NCBI RefSeq assembly: GCF_003710935.1
Contig: NZ_RHHS01000018.1
Coordinates: forward strand, 1-57,569
Origin: Brevibacillus gelatini
Lineage (GTDB): Bacteria > Bacillota > Bacilli > Brevibacillales > Brevibacillaceae
Length of the DNA: 57,569 bases
Direction: 5' to 3'
Each line of letters starts with the position of its first letter. The stretch's first letter is position 1. The translations under genes were made by a program, and so were the position numbers. Positions 33,003 through 41,601 of the stretch are shown one piece after another. The notes beneath the pieces are model-generated. The model was not told the origin of the DNA, made no database searches, and worked only from the letters and a program-made list of their open reading frames with translations.

Positions 33003-35369
33003 ATGAGCGCTACTGAACAAGACAGGCAAAACGAACAACAACGGGTTGAGGTAGTCGTCGCAGAAATCAGCAGGCGGATTGCGGAGCTTACAGAACAGGT
33101 AAAAGTCGTAAGTGAAGATATTGTCGGAATCCGCAAGCATTTTTGGGACGATGTGACCGTCAACTTCGAGGATGCCACCGAGGCGATTGAAACTTACGTC
33201 AGCATCAAGCAGCAGGCTGAAGTATTGTCGGAGCGGGAGCGCAGCCACCGTCATGCCCAGCGTCAGTTGCGCACCATGCAGCGTTTGTTGCGCTCTCCCT
33301 ATTTTGGCCGGATTGATTTTCGTGAAGAAACGGAGCCTCACTCCGAACGCATTTATTTAGGTATCGCCTCGCTGCTGGACAAAAGCGACGAGCAATTTCT
33401 CATCTACGACTGGCGCGCCCCGATTTCCAGCCTGTACTACGACTATTCGCCGGGCCCTGCCCAGTACGATACGCCGAGCGGAGTCGTCTTTGGCGAGATT
33501 ACGTGCAAGCGGCAATACATCATCCGCGACGGAAAGCTGCTGCACATGTTCGATACGGGGGTGACAATTGGCGACGAGCTGCTGCAGGAAGTGCTGGGCA
33601 AGCAAGCCGACTCGCAAATGCGCAGCATCGTCGCAACGATCCAGCGTGACCAGAACCGGATCATCCGCAACGAAAAAAGCCGCCTGCTGATCGTCTCCGG
33701 TGCGGCCGGCAGCGGCAAAACGTCTGCGGCGCTGCAGCGCGTCGCCTATTTGCTCTATCGCTACCGCAAGACGCTGACTGCGGAGCAGATCGTCCTGTTC
33801 TCCCCCAACTCGCTGTTCAACAGCTACATCTCGACGGTTTTGCCGGAGCTTGGCGAGGAAAACATGCAGCAGACGACTTTTCAGGAGTACGCCGAGCATC
33901 GGCTTGGCGACGTCTTTCGCCTGGAAAACCCGCTGGAGCAGATGGAGTACGTGCTGACAGCAAAAGACCAGCCTGAATACGAAGCACGTCTGGCTGCCAT
34001 CCGCTTCAAATCGTCCGCGCTGTTTTTGCGGGCCATGGATCAGTACGCGAACCGGCTGATGCAGGCAGGAATTGTGTTTCGCCCGATTATGTTCCGCAAC
34101 CGGACGCTCATTTCCGCTGCACACATCCACGAGCTGTTTTATGCGCTGGACACCTCCCTGCCGATCCCGAACCGGATGAGTCTGGTGGCGCGCACGTTGC
34201 TTGCGGAAGTAAAGCAACTGGAACAGCGTGAACGGACACAGCCGTGGGTTGAGGACGAAATGGAGCTGCTGGATAAAGACGCATTTGCGGCCGCGTACCA
34301 GCAATTGCGCCGCAAAAAGCAGTTTCGCGAGGATACGTTCGACGACTTTGGCCGCGAGCAGGAGCTGTTGGCAAAACGGATCGTCAAGCAGCATTTTCAG
34401 CCGATTCGCGACTTTATTGCCGCGCTGCAATTTATTGATGTGAAGGCCACTTATCTCAAGCTGTACGCCCAGCCCCAACTGCTCAGCCAGTTGCTGCCAG
34501 GTAAGCAGCACCTGATTCCGCAAGCGTGGCCTGCGATCTGCTCCATGACGCTGGCGCAAGTCGAACAGGCACAGCTTGCCCAGGAGGACATTCCGCCCTA
34601 CCTGTACTTGCAGGAACGTTTGGAAGGCAAGCAGACGAACAATCTCGTCCGCCACGTTTTCCTCGATGAAGCCCAGGATTACTCGGCCTTCCAGTTTGCC
34701 CTCATCAAGAACCTGTTTCCGCGCGCCAAAATGACCGTGCTCGGCGACTGGAACCAGGCGATCTACGCGCATGCGTCCCACAACGAAAGCTTTGCCACTG
34801 TCGCAGCGCTGTTTGACCCGCAGGAGACGGAGACATTTGTCCTGACCAAAAGCTACCGCTCGACCTTGCCCATCGTGCAGTTCACACGGCAGTTGGTGGA
34901 CGGCGGCGAGCAAATCGAACCTTTCAACCGTGCTGGACGGCTGCCTACTGTGACGAAGGTTCACAGCCACGACGAGCTTGCCGACCGGATTGTGGAGCGC
35001 ATCCAAAAACTTTTGGCAAACGAACACAAGACGATTGCCGTCATTACGAAAACAGCCGCGGAAGCCGCCAAAGCCCATGAACGTCTGGCCAGCCGCATGC
35101 CGCTCCAGTTGATTACGACCTCGACCCTCTCCTACGATACTGGCTGTCTCGTCATCCCGGCATACCTGGCAAAAGGAGTCGAGTTCGACGCGGTTATCAT
35201 TTACGACGCGTCATTTGCAAGCTACCGCGAGGAAAGCGAGCGCAAGCTGTTTTACACAGCCTGTACACGGGCCATGCACGAGCTGCACCTGTACTACCTC
35301 CAGGAAAAAACACCTTTTCTCGCCGCTGTACCCGCCGATCGCTACGAGCATCTGGAGACGGAGCAGTAA
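33003..35369 (+). CDS. helD: HelD-type RNA polymerase-associated DNA helicase-like ATPase
   Basis: A 788-residue superfamily 1 (UvrD/Rep-like) ATPase of the HelD group, which binds RNA polymerase and removes it from stalled complexes. The N-terminal coiled coil (residues about 1-100) is the arm inserted into the secondary channel. It is followed by the conserved YLGIASLL, IYDWRAPISSLYYDY and a 1A domain with Walker A SGAAGSGKTSAAL (near residue 235), Walker B VFLDEAQDYSAFQ (near 550), LTKSYRST and the motif VI region FYTACTRAMHELHLYY. Start ATG follows AAGGAGCGG. Monocistronic with a promoter in the gap upstream. Confidence 0.88.
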   Translation: MSATEQDRQNEQQRVEVVVAEISRRIAELTEQVKVVSEDIVGIRKHFWDDVTVNFEDATEAIETYVSIKQQAEVLSERERSHRHAQRQLRTMQRLLRSPYFGRIDFREETEPHSERIYLGIASLLDKSDEQFLIYDWRAPISSLYYDYSPGPAQYDTPSGVVFGEITCKRQYIIRDGKLLHMFDTGVTIGDELLQEVLGKQADSQMRSIVATIQRDQNRIIRNEKSRLLIVSGAAGSGKTSAALQRVAYLLYRYRKTLTAEQIVLFSPNSLFNSYISTVLPELGEENMQQTTFQEYAEHRLGDVFRLENPLEQMEYVLTAKDQPEYEARLAAIRFKSSALFLRAMDQYANRLMQAGIVFRPIMFRNRTLISAAHIHELFYALDTSLPIPNRMSLVARTLLAEVKQLEQRERTQPWVEDEMELLDKDAFAAAYQQLRRKKQFREDTFDDFGREQELLAKRIVKQHFQPIRDFIAALQFIDVKATYLKLYAQPQLLSQLLPGKQHLIPQAWPAICSMTLAQVEQAQLAQEDIPPYLYLQERLEGKQTNNLVRHVFLDEAQDYSAFQFALIKNLFPRAKMTVLGDWNQAIYAHASHNESFATVAALFDPQETETFVLTKSYRSTLPIVQFTRQLVDGGEQIEPFNRAGRLPTVTKVHSHDELADRIVERIQKLLANEHKTIAVITKTAAEAAKAHERLASRMPLQLITTSTLSYDTGCLVIPAYLAKGVEFDAVIIYDASFASYREESERKLFYTACTRAMHELHLYYLQEKTPFLAAVPADRYEHLETEQ

Positions 35370-35371
35370 AT

Positions 35372-35418
35372 GCAAAAGACCCGGCAGCGACTGTTTCGCT
35401 TAGCCGGGTCTTGCTTTT
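35372..35418. terminator. Bidirectional terminator overlapping the DoxX gene end
   Basis: GCAAAAGACCCGGC and GCCGGGTCTTGC arms; the right arm lies inside the last codons of the convergent DoxX gene (stop at 35400), so the terminator is shared by both genes. Confidence 0.85.
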
Positions 35419-35756
35419 GTCTGCTTGAGACCGACACAGATCGTAACCGCGAGCAAAATCAGGTCCAGCTCGTATCCACCGATAAACCCTTGCTTCCACT
35501 TCACTGTCACAATCGCTCCTGCCATGACCCCCGCAAGCCCCCAGGCTGCGTATTTCGCCCCGATGCCGAGCAAAAAGGCAAGTCCGCCGATCAGCTCAAT
35601 CGCAAGCACCAGATAGGCGAGCCACCACGGCAGGCCGAGATCGCCAAACATTTGTGTGACCGCCCCCATCCCTTTTTGCAGCTTTGCCAGTCCGTGCAGC
35701 AAAAACAGCAAACCGGTAGCCATTCGCAGGACCGTGAACGCTTTTTCGTAGGCCAT
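35400..35756 (-). CDS. DoxX family membrane protein
   Basis: A 118-residue protein with four hydrophobic helices and the DoxX pattern (LRMATGLLFLLHGLAKL near the start, YLVLAIELIGGLAFLLG in the middle). DoxX-family proteins are small membrane subunits with quinone or redox links in some cases, but most are uncharacterised. Its stop lies within the shared terminator with helD. Start ATG follows GAGGGGGG. Confidence 0.85.
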   Translation of the reverse strand: MAYEKAFTVLRMATGLLFLLHGLAKLQKGMGAVTQMFGDLGLPWWLAYLVLAIELIGGLAFLLGIGAKYAAWGLAGVMAGAIVTVKWKQGFIGGYELDLILLAVTICVGLKQTKARPG

Positions 35757-35802
35757 CGTCGTGTCCCCCCTCTCTTTTAACCATATGCCATCCGCCGGAC
35801 AA

Positions 35803-36978
35803 TCAGTCGCGGATGGCAGTACGGCGAGCGAGCAACTCGAAGCGGGTATGACGGCAGCGCGGGCAGCCTTTTCTTTTCAATCCTTCAATCGTCGCGATCT
35901 TTTCCGTAGCCCCGACCTTGCTGACTTGGGCGCATTTTTTGCAACGATACAAACGCTGCGAACGAACCTCTTCTCCGGTGTAAAGCGGTTTTGTGAAGGC
36001 GTGCTCCACGATTGGCGTCGTCTGTTCGGTGGTGGCAAGCACAATCATTTGCCCTTTTCCGCCCAGCATTTGCGCCCCTTCGTACTCGTTAAAATGGCTG
36101 ATAACCTCGCGGACGGTCACACCCGCTTGCACGAACTGCTGTTGCATGCGCAGCGTAAAATCAGGAGACTTGTGCGCAAAGGACAGGAAAATCGGCAGTC
36201 CCTTGCGCTTTTTCAAGCCGCTGATCCCTCGCGACAAAAACAGCGACATCCCTTGCAGCGTATACGGCGGGTCAGTGAAAAAGCAATCGTATTGCTGATG
36301 CAGCTCCTTTGGCAGCGGCTTGCGCAAATCGGCACGATGGCAGCGGATCGGCAAGGCGTACTGCTTGGCGACGTCCGTAATGACTTGCAAAAAGCGCTCG
36401 TCAATGTCGACGACCTCGATTCGCCCGGAGACTGCTTTCTTCCCCGGAAACAGCCGTTTGAGCAGCAAGGCAAGCGAGACGCTGACCAAATCGTCGTCGC
36501 CCACACACAGTATGTTTTTGCCGATGAGCGCATGGCTGCGCAGGCAAAGAATCGCCCGGCGCAGACTCGTCTCTGCCGTACACTTTGCCTGGTCAAGCTG
36601 CACGTTGACTTGCGGGCGCCGCGACATAATTTGTTGCAGCTCCTGGTACAGCCCGGACAGCTCGATTTTCCAGGCGGCTTTATCTTGCATCAGTCTGTCG
36701 AACAGCTTCCGGTCCAGCCCGCCGAAGCCCAGTACGTTTTCCGTGTAAGCCCGGCCGTCTTCGGTGCAAGTCAGGCCGTTTGTCGCTTGCAGCGCCCCGG
36801 CCCGGATCAGCTCTTTTTTGATCGCCGTCGCAACCGGAACGGGCAGCATGAGTTTTCTCGCCACTTCTTTGGTCGGCATTCCCGGCTGGAAATAACAATG
36901 GATCAGAAACTGTTCGATTACGCTTGGTCCTTCTTGCAGTTGTACGTTTTGATAAGTTTCGTCGATATAGTTACACAT
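35803..36978 (-). CDS. bpsA: Branched-chain polyamine synthase BpsA (N4-bis(aminopropyl)spermidine synthase)
   Basis: A 391-residue aminopropyltransferase of the BpsA family, which makes N4-branched polyamines from spermidine and decarboxylated S-adenosylmethionine, first described in hyperthermophiles. N terminus: a winged-helix-like region (TKEVARKLMLPVPVATAIKK). Core Rossmann methyltransferase-like fold with NILCVGDDDLVSVSLAL (near residue 155) and the catalytic CFFTDPPYTLQG (near 235). C terminus: a zinc-ribbon-like CKKC ... GCPRC pair (residues about 345-380). Start 36978 (AAGAGG seven bases upstream) or 36996 behind a GGGAGG; a longer reading into the leader is not real. No spermidine synthase or speD gene is nearby. 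Confidence 0.85.
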   Translation of the reverse strand: MCNYIDETYQNVQLQEGPSVIEQFLIHCYFQPGMPTKEVARKLMLPVPVATAIKKELIRAGALQATNGLTCTEDGRAYTENVLGFGGLDRKLFDRLMQDKAAWKIELSGLYQELQQIMSRRPQVNVQLDQAKCTAETSLRRAILCLRSHALIGKNILCVGDDDLVSVSLALLLKRLFPGKKAVSGRIEVVDIDERFLQVITDVAKQYALPIRCHRADLRKPLPKELHQQYDCFFTDPPYTLQGMSLFLSRGISGLKKRKGLPIFLSFAHKSPDFTLRMQQQFVQAGVTVREVISHFNEYEGAQMLGGKGQMIVLATTEQTTPIVEHAFTKPLYTGEEVRSQRLYRCKKCAQVSKVGATEKIATIEGLKRKGCPRCRHTRFELLARRTAIRD

Positions 36979-37023
36979 GAGTAAACCTCTTCTCATAAGG
37001 GATGATTCCTCCCCTCTCCCACG

Positions 37024-37062
37024 CAAAAAAAAGCAGAGAAGAACACAATGGTTCCCCTCTGC
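37024..37062 (-). terminator. Leader terminator T2 upstream of bpsA
   Basis: Minus-strand GCAGAG(G)GGAAC and GTTCTTCTCTGC arms around a short loop, followed by an uninterrupted T run. Only about 28 bases separate it from the bpsA start at 36996 (46 from 36978), too few for another promoter, so transcription of bpsA must pass it. Confidence 0.75.
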
Positions 37063-37079
37063 CTTGGCCTTTCCTGTAC

Positions 37080-37106
37080 AAAAAAACCGCGCCAAAGAGC
37101 ACGGTT
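37080..37106 (-). terminator. Leader terminator T1 upstream of bpsA
   Basis: Minus-strand AACCGTG/CGCGGTT stem followed by eight T. First of two tandem terminators in the bpsA leader. Confidence 0.7.
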
Positions 37107-37142
37107 CCGGCAGTCGATGAGATTGGGTAGGTGGATGACCGA

Positions 37143-37260
37143 TGTTCTTAACCAATGGCGTTCTCCCTTTTTTTGGCAGCACAAAGAAAACCAGCAAATT
37201 CGTGGCTTTTTTGCTGCAAAAACAGAGGAGAACCTTATCCAATTCGCCTAGTTAAGAACA
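37143..37260 (-). promoter_or_regulatory. Nested inverted-repeat RNA element in the bpsA leader
   Basis: A 118-base segment that can fold on itself in tiers. Outer arms TGTTCTTAAC (37143-37152) and GTTAAGAACA (37251-37260) are a perfect 10-base inverted repeat; inside are GGCG/CGCC, GTTCTCC (37160-37166)/GGAGAAC (37227-37233), and GCAGC (37176-37180)/GCTGC (37213-37217) extended by A/T tracts. It matches no riboswitch class that I know. It may be a regulatory RNA, or a small transposable element (no flanking duplication seen). Confidence 0.6.
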
Positions 37261-37304
37261 CGCACCAACATCAACATTTCCCCTTTTGAAAAGAGTTATC
37301 TATT

Positions 37305-37333
37305 ATGTTATCGCATGAAATGAAAAATGGCAA
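37305..37333 (-). promoter_or_regulatory. Likely promoter for the bpsA leader transcript
   Basis: On the minus strand TTGCCA (37333-37328), a 17-base spacer and TAACAT (37310-37305). Transcription would begin near 37298, about 40 bases before the structured element, giving a leader of roughly 300 bases. Confidence 0.5.
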
Positions 37334-37348
37334 TCCTAAGCCTTGCCC

Positions 37349-38587
37349 CTAACTGACGGCCTTCCTCCCCACACCGTCCTGCGCACACCGCTGTTCGTGC
37401 AGCCTGCGGCCCAGCCAGTAAAACACGACGCTAAACATGGCAATCGCGGCCATCAGCATGAACATCGGCGGCCCGCCGTAAGCCTGAAGCACTATCCCTC
37501 CTGCCCACGGCCCGAGAAAGCTGCCCAGCGTGCTGACGCTTTGTGCGCCGTAGTAGGTGCCTCGCATATGCGCCGGGCTGATCTGGTCGATCTGCGCGTA
37601 CTCGGCTGGCACAATCAGGATTTCACCCAACGTAAACACGATCATCGCCGCCACGAACCAGCCCCAGGTGGCAGAAAAAGCGAAGCCCAGCTCGCCGACT
37701 GCCATCAGCGCAGCTCCCCCGGCAATCCGCGAAAACAGGGAGTAGCGCTCGACCAGCCTTGTCAACGGCACCTGCAACAGCAGCACGGTAAAGCCGTTGG
37801 CGCTCATCATCACCCCGAACAGCGCCACGCCTTCTGCCATATTTTCACGCAAATACTGGGACAGCGTAACAGACATTTGCCCGTGTACCGTTACCAGCAA
37901 AATTCCCCCCACGACAAACGCGAGCAGAGCAACATCCTGTTTCAGCACGTTCCAGATTTGCGGCAAGCTCGCTTTTTCTGCGCTCTGATCGGCAGCTGCA
38001 TAAGCGGACACCTGATACTTTTTGCAGGCGATCCAAAGCACGAGCGCAAACAACACCGTAGAACATGCCGCCAGCATAAATGCAAGTCCGCTGCCGGAAA
38101 TCCCCAAAATCGCCCCCAGCATCGGGCCTATGGCTACCCCCAGGTTAATCGCCAAATAGCGATTGGAAAACACGCGAAACCGTTTTTCTTCCGGTGTCAA
38201 ATCTGCCATCATCGCCTTCGACACAGTGCCGTAAAACGACGCAGCCAACCCAAGCAACAGGCTGACAAGCAGGAGCAAAAGCGGATGCACCAAAAAGACA
38301 AACCCCGCAAACGCTGCCGCCATCAACAGCATGGAGAGCACCATAAGCTTCTGCCGCCCGAACAAATCTGATAAAATCCCGCCCAGAAAACCGCCAAATG
38401 TCCCGGCCAATGGCCCGGCCCCAATAATCAGCCCGATGTAGGCAGGCGTGAGCGTCGTCGTTTCGCTGAGATAAATCGCCAAAAATGGAATGCTCATCAT
38501 TTGCATCAGGTTGACAAATACCGTTTCCGCCATAAGCAAATGCACAATCGGATGATACGCCGCAAAAGCCTTTTTCCACTTGCCCAT
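37349..38587 (-). CDS. MFS efflux transporter (12 TM)
   Basis: A 412-residue major facilitator protein with 12 hydrophobic helices and motif A GGILSDLFGRQKLMVLSM between helices 2 and 3. It resembles the MDR-type exporters of Bacillales (YttB/MdtH-like). It follows the ArsR-type regulator gene with a 54-base gap, so the pair is likely an inducible efflux operon. Substrate unknown. Confidence 0.82.
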   Translation of the reverse strand: MGKWKKAFAAYHPIVHLLMAETVFVNLMQMMSIPFLAIYLSETTTLTPAYIGLIIGAGPLAGTFGGFLGGILSDLFGRQKLMVLSMLLMAAAFAGFVFLVHPLLLLLVSLLLGLAASFYGTVSKAMMADLTPEEKRFRVFSNRYLAINLGVAIGPMLGAILGISGSGLAFMLAACSTVLFALVLWIACKKYQVSAYAAADQSAEKASLPQIWNVLKQDVALLAFVVGGILLVTVHGQMSVTLSQYLRENMAEGVALFGVMMSANGFTVLLLQVPLTRLVERYSLFSRIAGGAALMAVGELGFAFSATWGWFVAAMIVFTLGEILIVPAEYAQIDQISPAHMRGTYYGAQSVSTLGSFLGPWAGGIVLQAYGGPPMFMLMAAIAMFSVVFYWLGRRLHEQRCAQDGVGRKAVS

Positions 38588-38641
38588 CTTTTGTTCTCCC
38601 TGCCTTCTTTTGACCCACCCCGAGCGGATGAGTCTGGTTCC

Positions 38642-39562
38642 TTACTCACGATTGTGCAAAAACGAGCGCAACAAAACAGGCAGACGCTCGATAAACGATT
38701 CGCGCAAACTGTAGGAAGAGACGTTTGTGCTTCCTGCATAGTGCGCGCGGATCAGTCCCGCCCGGCGAAGCGCCGTCACGTGGTGATGGACGGTGCTCTT
38801 GGCAAGCGACACTTGCTGCTGCAATTCTCCCAGCGTGCAGCTTTTTTCCGCGAGACAGCGCAGAATGTGAAGCCGCTTTTCATCCGCCAGACACTGGGTG
38901 AGCGGCAACAGCTCCGCCAGCGGCTGCGGCCGCGACTGTCCGGCATCTCCCACCGGATACAAGCAAGTGGCCAGTCCACGGTAAAAGTCCAGCACCGCCG
39001 CAGGAGCACAATGGTACTGCGGAATGAGCACCACCTCCCGCAAATCCGGCACCGGCTCAATCCACAGCCCGTTTGACGCATGGTCGACCAGCTCGACGGG
39101 CGACATGCTCTGCGCAAGCTCTGTCATGTCGGCGGCGCTCCGCTCCAGGCTATCCAGTATGGCTGGCGCAATCCTGGAAAAGTAATGCTCGTGCCACCGC
39201 GCCAAAAGCGACACGCTATGGTCGCGAAGCTCGCCGAGATTGAGCGGAATCGTATCCACCCATGGAGCCAGGCGCTCGTAGATTTCTCCCGGCGAAATCC
39301 TTTCCAGCCACCCGAGAAAGGCTTCTACAGAATGTTTCTGCGGGCTTTGCGCGACCAGAAGCACCAGCCTGTGCAGCACCTCCCAGCGCTCGTCGGCCAG
39401 TTCATCGGCAAAAGATTCCGGAAGCATCTGCTTCGTTTCTTCCTTCCAGGCGTTGCCGAGCTGGAAATGCTTTCGTTCCTTCTCGTGAATGTATGCATAC
39501 AGGCTGATGATGCATTCATAGACGACAGTCCATTCGATTCTAATTGAATATGTATTTTTCAT
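38642..39562 (-). CDS. ArsR-family winged-helix regulator with N-terminal extension
   Basis: A 306-residue regulator. The C-terminal 90 residues are an ArsR/HTH_20-like winged helix (CLADEKRLHILRCLAEKSCT, then LGELQQQVSLAKSTVHHHVT). The first 200 residues form a helical effector-like domain (DUF5937-type in similar proteins; not certain). Start ATG at 39562. A palindromic ATTCGAT repeat overlaps the start codon and suggests self-repression. The next gene is an MFS exporter, so this probably controls it. Confidence 0.78.
   Translation of the reverse strand: MKNTYSIRIEWTVVYECIISLYAYIHEKERKHFQLGNAWKEETKQMLPESFADELADERWEVLHRLVLLVAQSPQKHSVEAFLGWLERISPGEIYERLAPWVDTIPLNLGELRDHSVSLLARWHEHYFSRIAPAILDSLERSAADMTELAQSMSPVELVDHASNGLWIEPVPDLREVVLIPQYHCAPAAVLDFYRGLATCLYPVGDAGQSRPQPLAELLPLTQCLADEKRLHILRCLAEKSCTLGELQQQVSLAKSTVHHHVTALRRAGLIRAHYAGSTNVSSYSLRESFIERLPVLLRSFLHNRE
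39532..39549. promoter_or_regulatory. Second imperfect ATTCGAT palindrome
   Basis: ATTCGATT-CT-AATTGAAT, eight-base arms with one mismatch, inside the first codons of the ArsR-type gene and about 29 bases from the perfect copy at 39561-39578. Probable second binding site. Confidence 0.4.
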
Positions 39563-39578
39563 TCGATCACCATCGAAT
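39561..39578. promoter_or_regulatory. Palindromic operator at the ArsR gene start
   Basis: ATTCGAT-CACC-ATCGAAT, a perfect 7-base inverted repeat covering the start codon and ribosome binding region of the ArsR-type regulator, typical of autoregulation. Confidence 0.6.
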
Positions 39579-39665
39579 ACATTTGTTTTTTCCAGTGTAC
39601 CACTTCCATTCCCTTTTGAAAAGAGCATGTTGCCGGATGCCGAATTACGAACGGGGCTTTTGAGA

Positions 39666-39715
39666 GCATGAAAAAAGCAGCCCGTCACCGAAGCGACAGG
39701 CTGCTTTTTTCATGC
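39666..39715. terminator. Bidirectional terminator
   Basis: GCATGAAAAAAGCAGCC and GGCTGCTTTTTTCATGC form a 17-base stem; it lies at the end of pepF and before the ArsR gene's upstream region. Confidence 0.85.
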
Positions 39716-39733
39716 TTGATCTGTCATGCCTTT

Positions 39734-41515
39734 TTACGTCAGGCGCAGGAACTCGTCGATGTCTGCCACAGCCAGGTCGACTGCTTTTTGCCAAAACTCG
39801 ACGGTCGTCATGTCTTCGCCCAGATGCTTATTCGCCAAATCCTCGACCATCAGGCGGCCGGTGTCCTGCAAGAGCGCGTCGTATTTTGCCGCGAAGCTCT
39901 CGCCTTCTTCCAGTGCACGCGCGTACACGCTCAGGCTGAACAAGTAGCCGAAAGTGTACGGGAAGTTGTAGAACGGGTAGCTCGTAATGTAAAAATGCAG
40001 CTTGGATGCCCAGAAGTGCGGCTCGTACTCGGCGAGGGCGTCTTTGAACGCCGTCTTTTGCGCCTCTTCCATGATGCGGTCGAGCTCGGCTGCGCTCACC
40101 AGACCTTTTTTGCGCTGCTCGTAGAAGTTTTTCTCGAACAAAAAGCGCGCGTGAATGTTCATGAAAAACGCAACGACGGATTGCAGCTTGTCTTCGAGCA
40201 GCACGAGACGCTCTTCGTCATTGGCCGCGTTCTTCACCGCAGCGTCGGCGAGAATCATCTCGGCAAACGTCGAGGCGGTTTCCGCTACGTTCATCGCGTA
40301 GTTTTGGGCGAGCGGCGGCAGATCCCACATCACCTGCTGGTGGTACGCGTGCCCCAGCTCGTGCGCGAGCGTGGAGACGTTGCTTGCGCTGCCCGCATAC
40401 GTCATGAAGATGCGGGACTGCTTGCTCACAGGGAAGCTTGTGCAGAAGCCGCCCGGACGCTTGCCAGGGCGATCCTCTGCCTCGATCCAGCCTTCCGCAA
40501 ACGCCTTTTGGGCAAACTGCGCCATGCGCGGATTGAAGCGGTTGAAATGCTCGACGATCATCGCTGCTGCCTCATCGTACGACACTTTTTTGTGCACGCT
40601 TCCAATCGGAGCGGACACGTCAGACCAGCTCAGCTTGTCGATGCCGAGCAGCTTCGCCTTGCGCTCCAGGTAGGCGACGATCCGGTCTTTGCGATTGTCG
40701 ATGGCCTGCCACATCGCTTCCAGCGTTTTTTCCTGCATCCGCCCGATGTCGAGCGGCTCGCGCAGCACGGAATCCCAGCCGCGGTGGCGGTACAGGGCGA
40801 GACGGAAGCCGCCCAGGTGGTTGAGCGCCTGTGCGCACAGCTCCGTTTCCTTGCCCCACGCTTCTTTCCATTTGGCAAAAACCTGGCTTCGAACGGCGCG
40901 ATCCGGATGGCTCAGCAGGTTGGAAGCTTGCCCGACGGACAACTGCTTCGTCTCCCCGTCCAGCTCCACTTCGATTGTCATGCGGCCTACCACGGCGTTG
41001 TACAAATCTTGCCAGGCGTGGTACCCGTCTACAGCCAGGTCGCTCGCCAGCACTTCCTGCTCCGGCGGCAGCTTTTCCTGGGCGCGGCGGCGGCGTTCGT
41101 TCAGCACAAACGCGAGCGGCTGCAGCTCCCCGTCCTCAAGCAAGCTGTTCCATGCCGCTTCGTCGATGCGCAGCAGCTGTTCATCCCAGCGTGTCAGCAC
41201 GGCGCCGAATGCAGCAGAGATCGTCTTCACCCGGCCGCCGAGCAGCTTGGCTTGTTCGTCCTTCACATTTTGCGCGGTCAGGCACGAAATGAACGCGCCC
41301 GCCTGTTTCATCCGCACCGCGATGCTTTGCACCTGAGAGACAACCTCCAAAAATGTGCCCTTTTCCTGCAAGGCGAGTGCGGCATCTTCCACGCGGGCTT
41401 TCAGTTGCGCAATATCCTTTTCCAGCTGCTCCAGAAAGGTCAAAAAGGCAGCCGATTCGCTTCCACCGGGGAAGAGTACATCCAAATCCCAACGCTGCGG
41501 CAATGCTTTCGTCAT
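39734..41515 (-). CDS. pepF: Oligoendopeptidase F (M3 family)
   Basis: A 593-residue zinc metallopeptidase of family M3B that cleaves short peptides in the cytoplasm. The HEXXH site is in STLAHELGHAYHQQ (near residue 383), with the third ligand Glu in the following AETASTFAEMIL. Length and N-terminal helical domain are normal. It starts with ATG at 41515 and is a single-gene unit. Confidence 0.92.
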   Translation of the reverse strand: MTKALPQRWDLDVLFPGGSESAAFLTFLEQLEKDIAQLKARVEDAALALQEKGTFLEVVSQVQSIAVRMKQAGAFISCLTAQNVKDEQAKLLGGRVKTISAAFGAVLTRWDEQLLRIDEAAWNSLLEDGELQPLAFVLNERRRRAQEKLPPEQEVLASDLAVDGYHAWQDLYNAVVGRMTIEVELDGETKQLSVGQASNLLSHPDRAVRSQVFAKWKEAWGKETELCAQALNHLGGFRLALYRHRGWDSVLREPLDIGRMQEKTLEAMWQAIDNRKDRIVAYLERKAKLLGIDKLSWSDVSAPIGSVHKKVSYDEAAAMIVEHFNRFNPRMAQFAQKAFAEGWIEAEDRPGKRPGGFCTSFPVSKQSRIFMTYAGSASNVSTLAHELGHAYHQQVMWDLPPLAQNYAMNVAETASTFAEMILADAAVKNAANDEERLVLLEDKLQSVVAFFMNIHARFLFEKNFYEQRKKGLVSAAELDRIMEEAQKTAFKDALAEYEPHFWASKLHFYITSYPFYNFPYTFGYLFSLSVYARALEEGESFAAKYDALLQDTGRLMVEDLANKHLGEDMTTVEFWQKAVDLAVADIDEFLRLT

Positions 41516-41601
41516 ATGTATGCCTCCTCACAAACTACTGATAAAATAAATTCTATAGGATGCGAGTGATTCCTTCTAGTTTATGCAGTTCGTCCGCGTT
41601 G

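Noticed and set aside
33357..35078. Long open frame opposite helD
   Set aside because: Antisense shadow of a gene with intact Walker motifs; no start signal.
37143..37260. Reading the bpsA leader element as a MITE
   Set aside because: Kept only as an alternative: terminal repeats are perfect, but no target duplication flanks it and the following terminators are ordered like an attenuator.
39668..41569. Very long open frame on the strand opposite pepF (over 600 codons)
   Set aside because: It is the shadow of a GC-rich, codon-biased real gene; the translation has no family-like motif and pepF itself has an intact HEXXH site and full family length.
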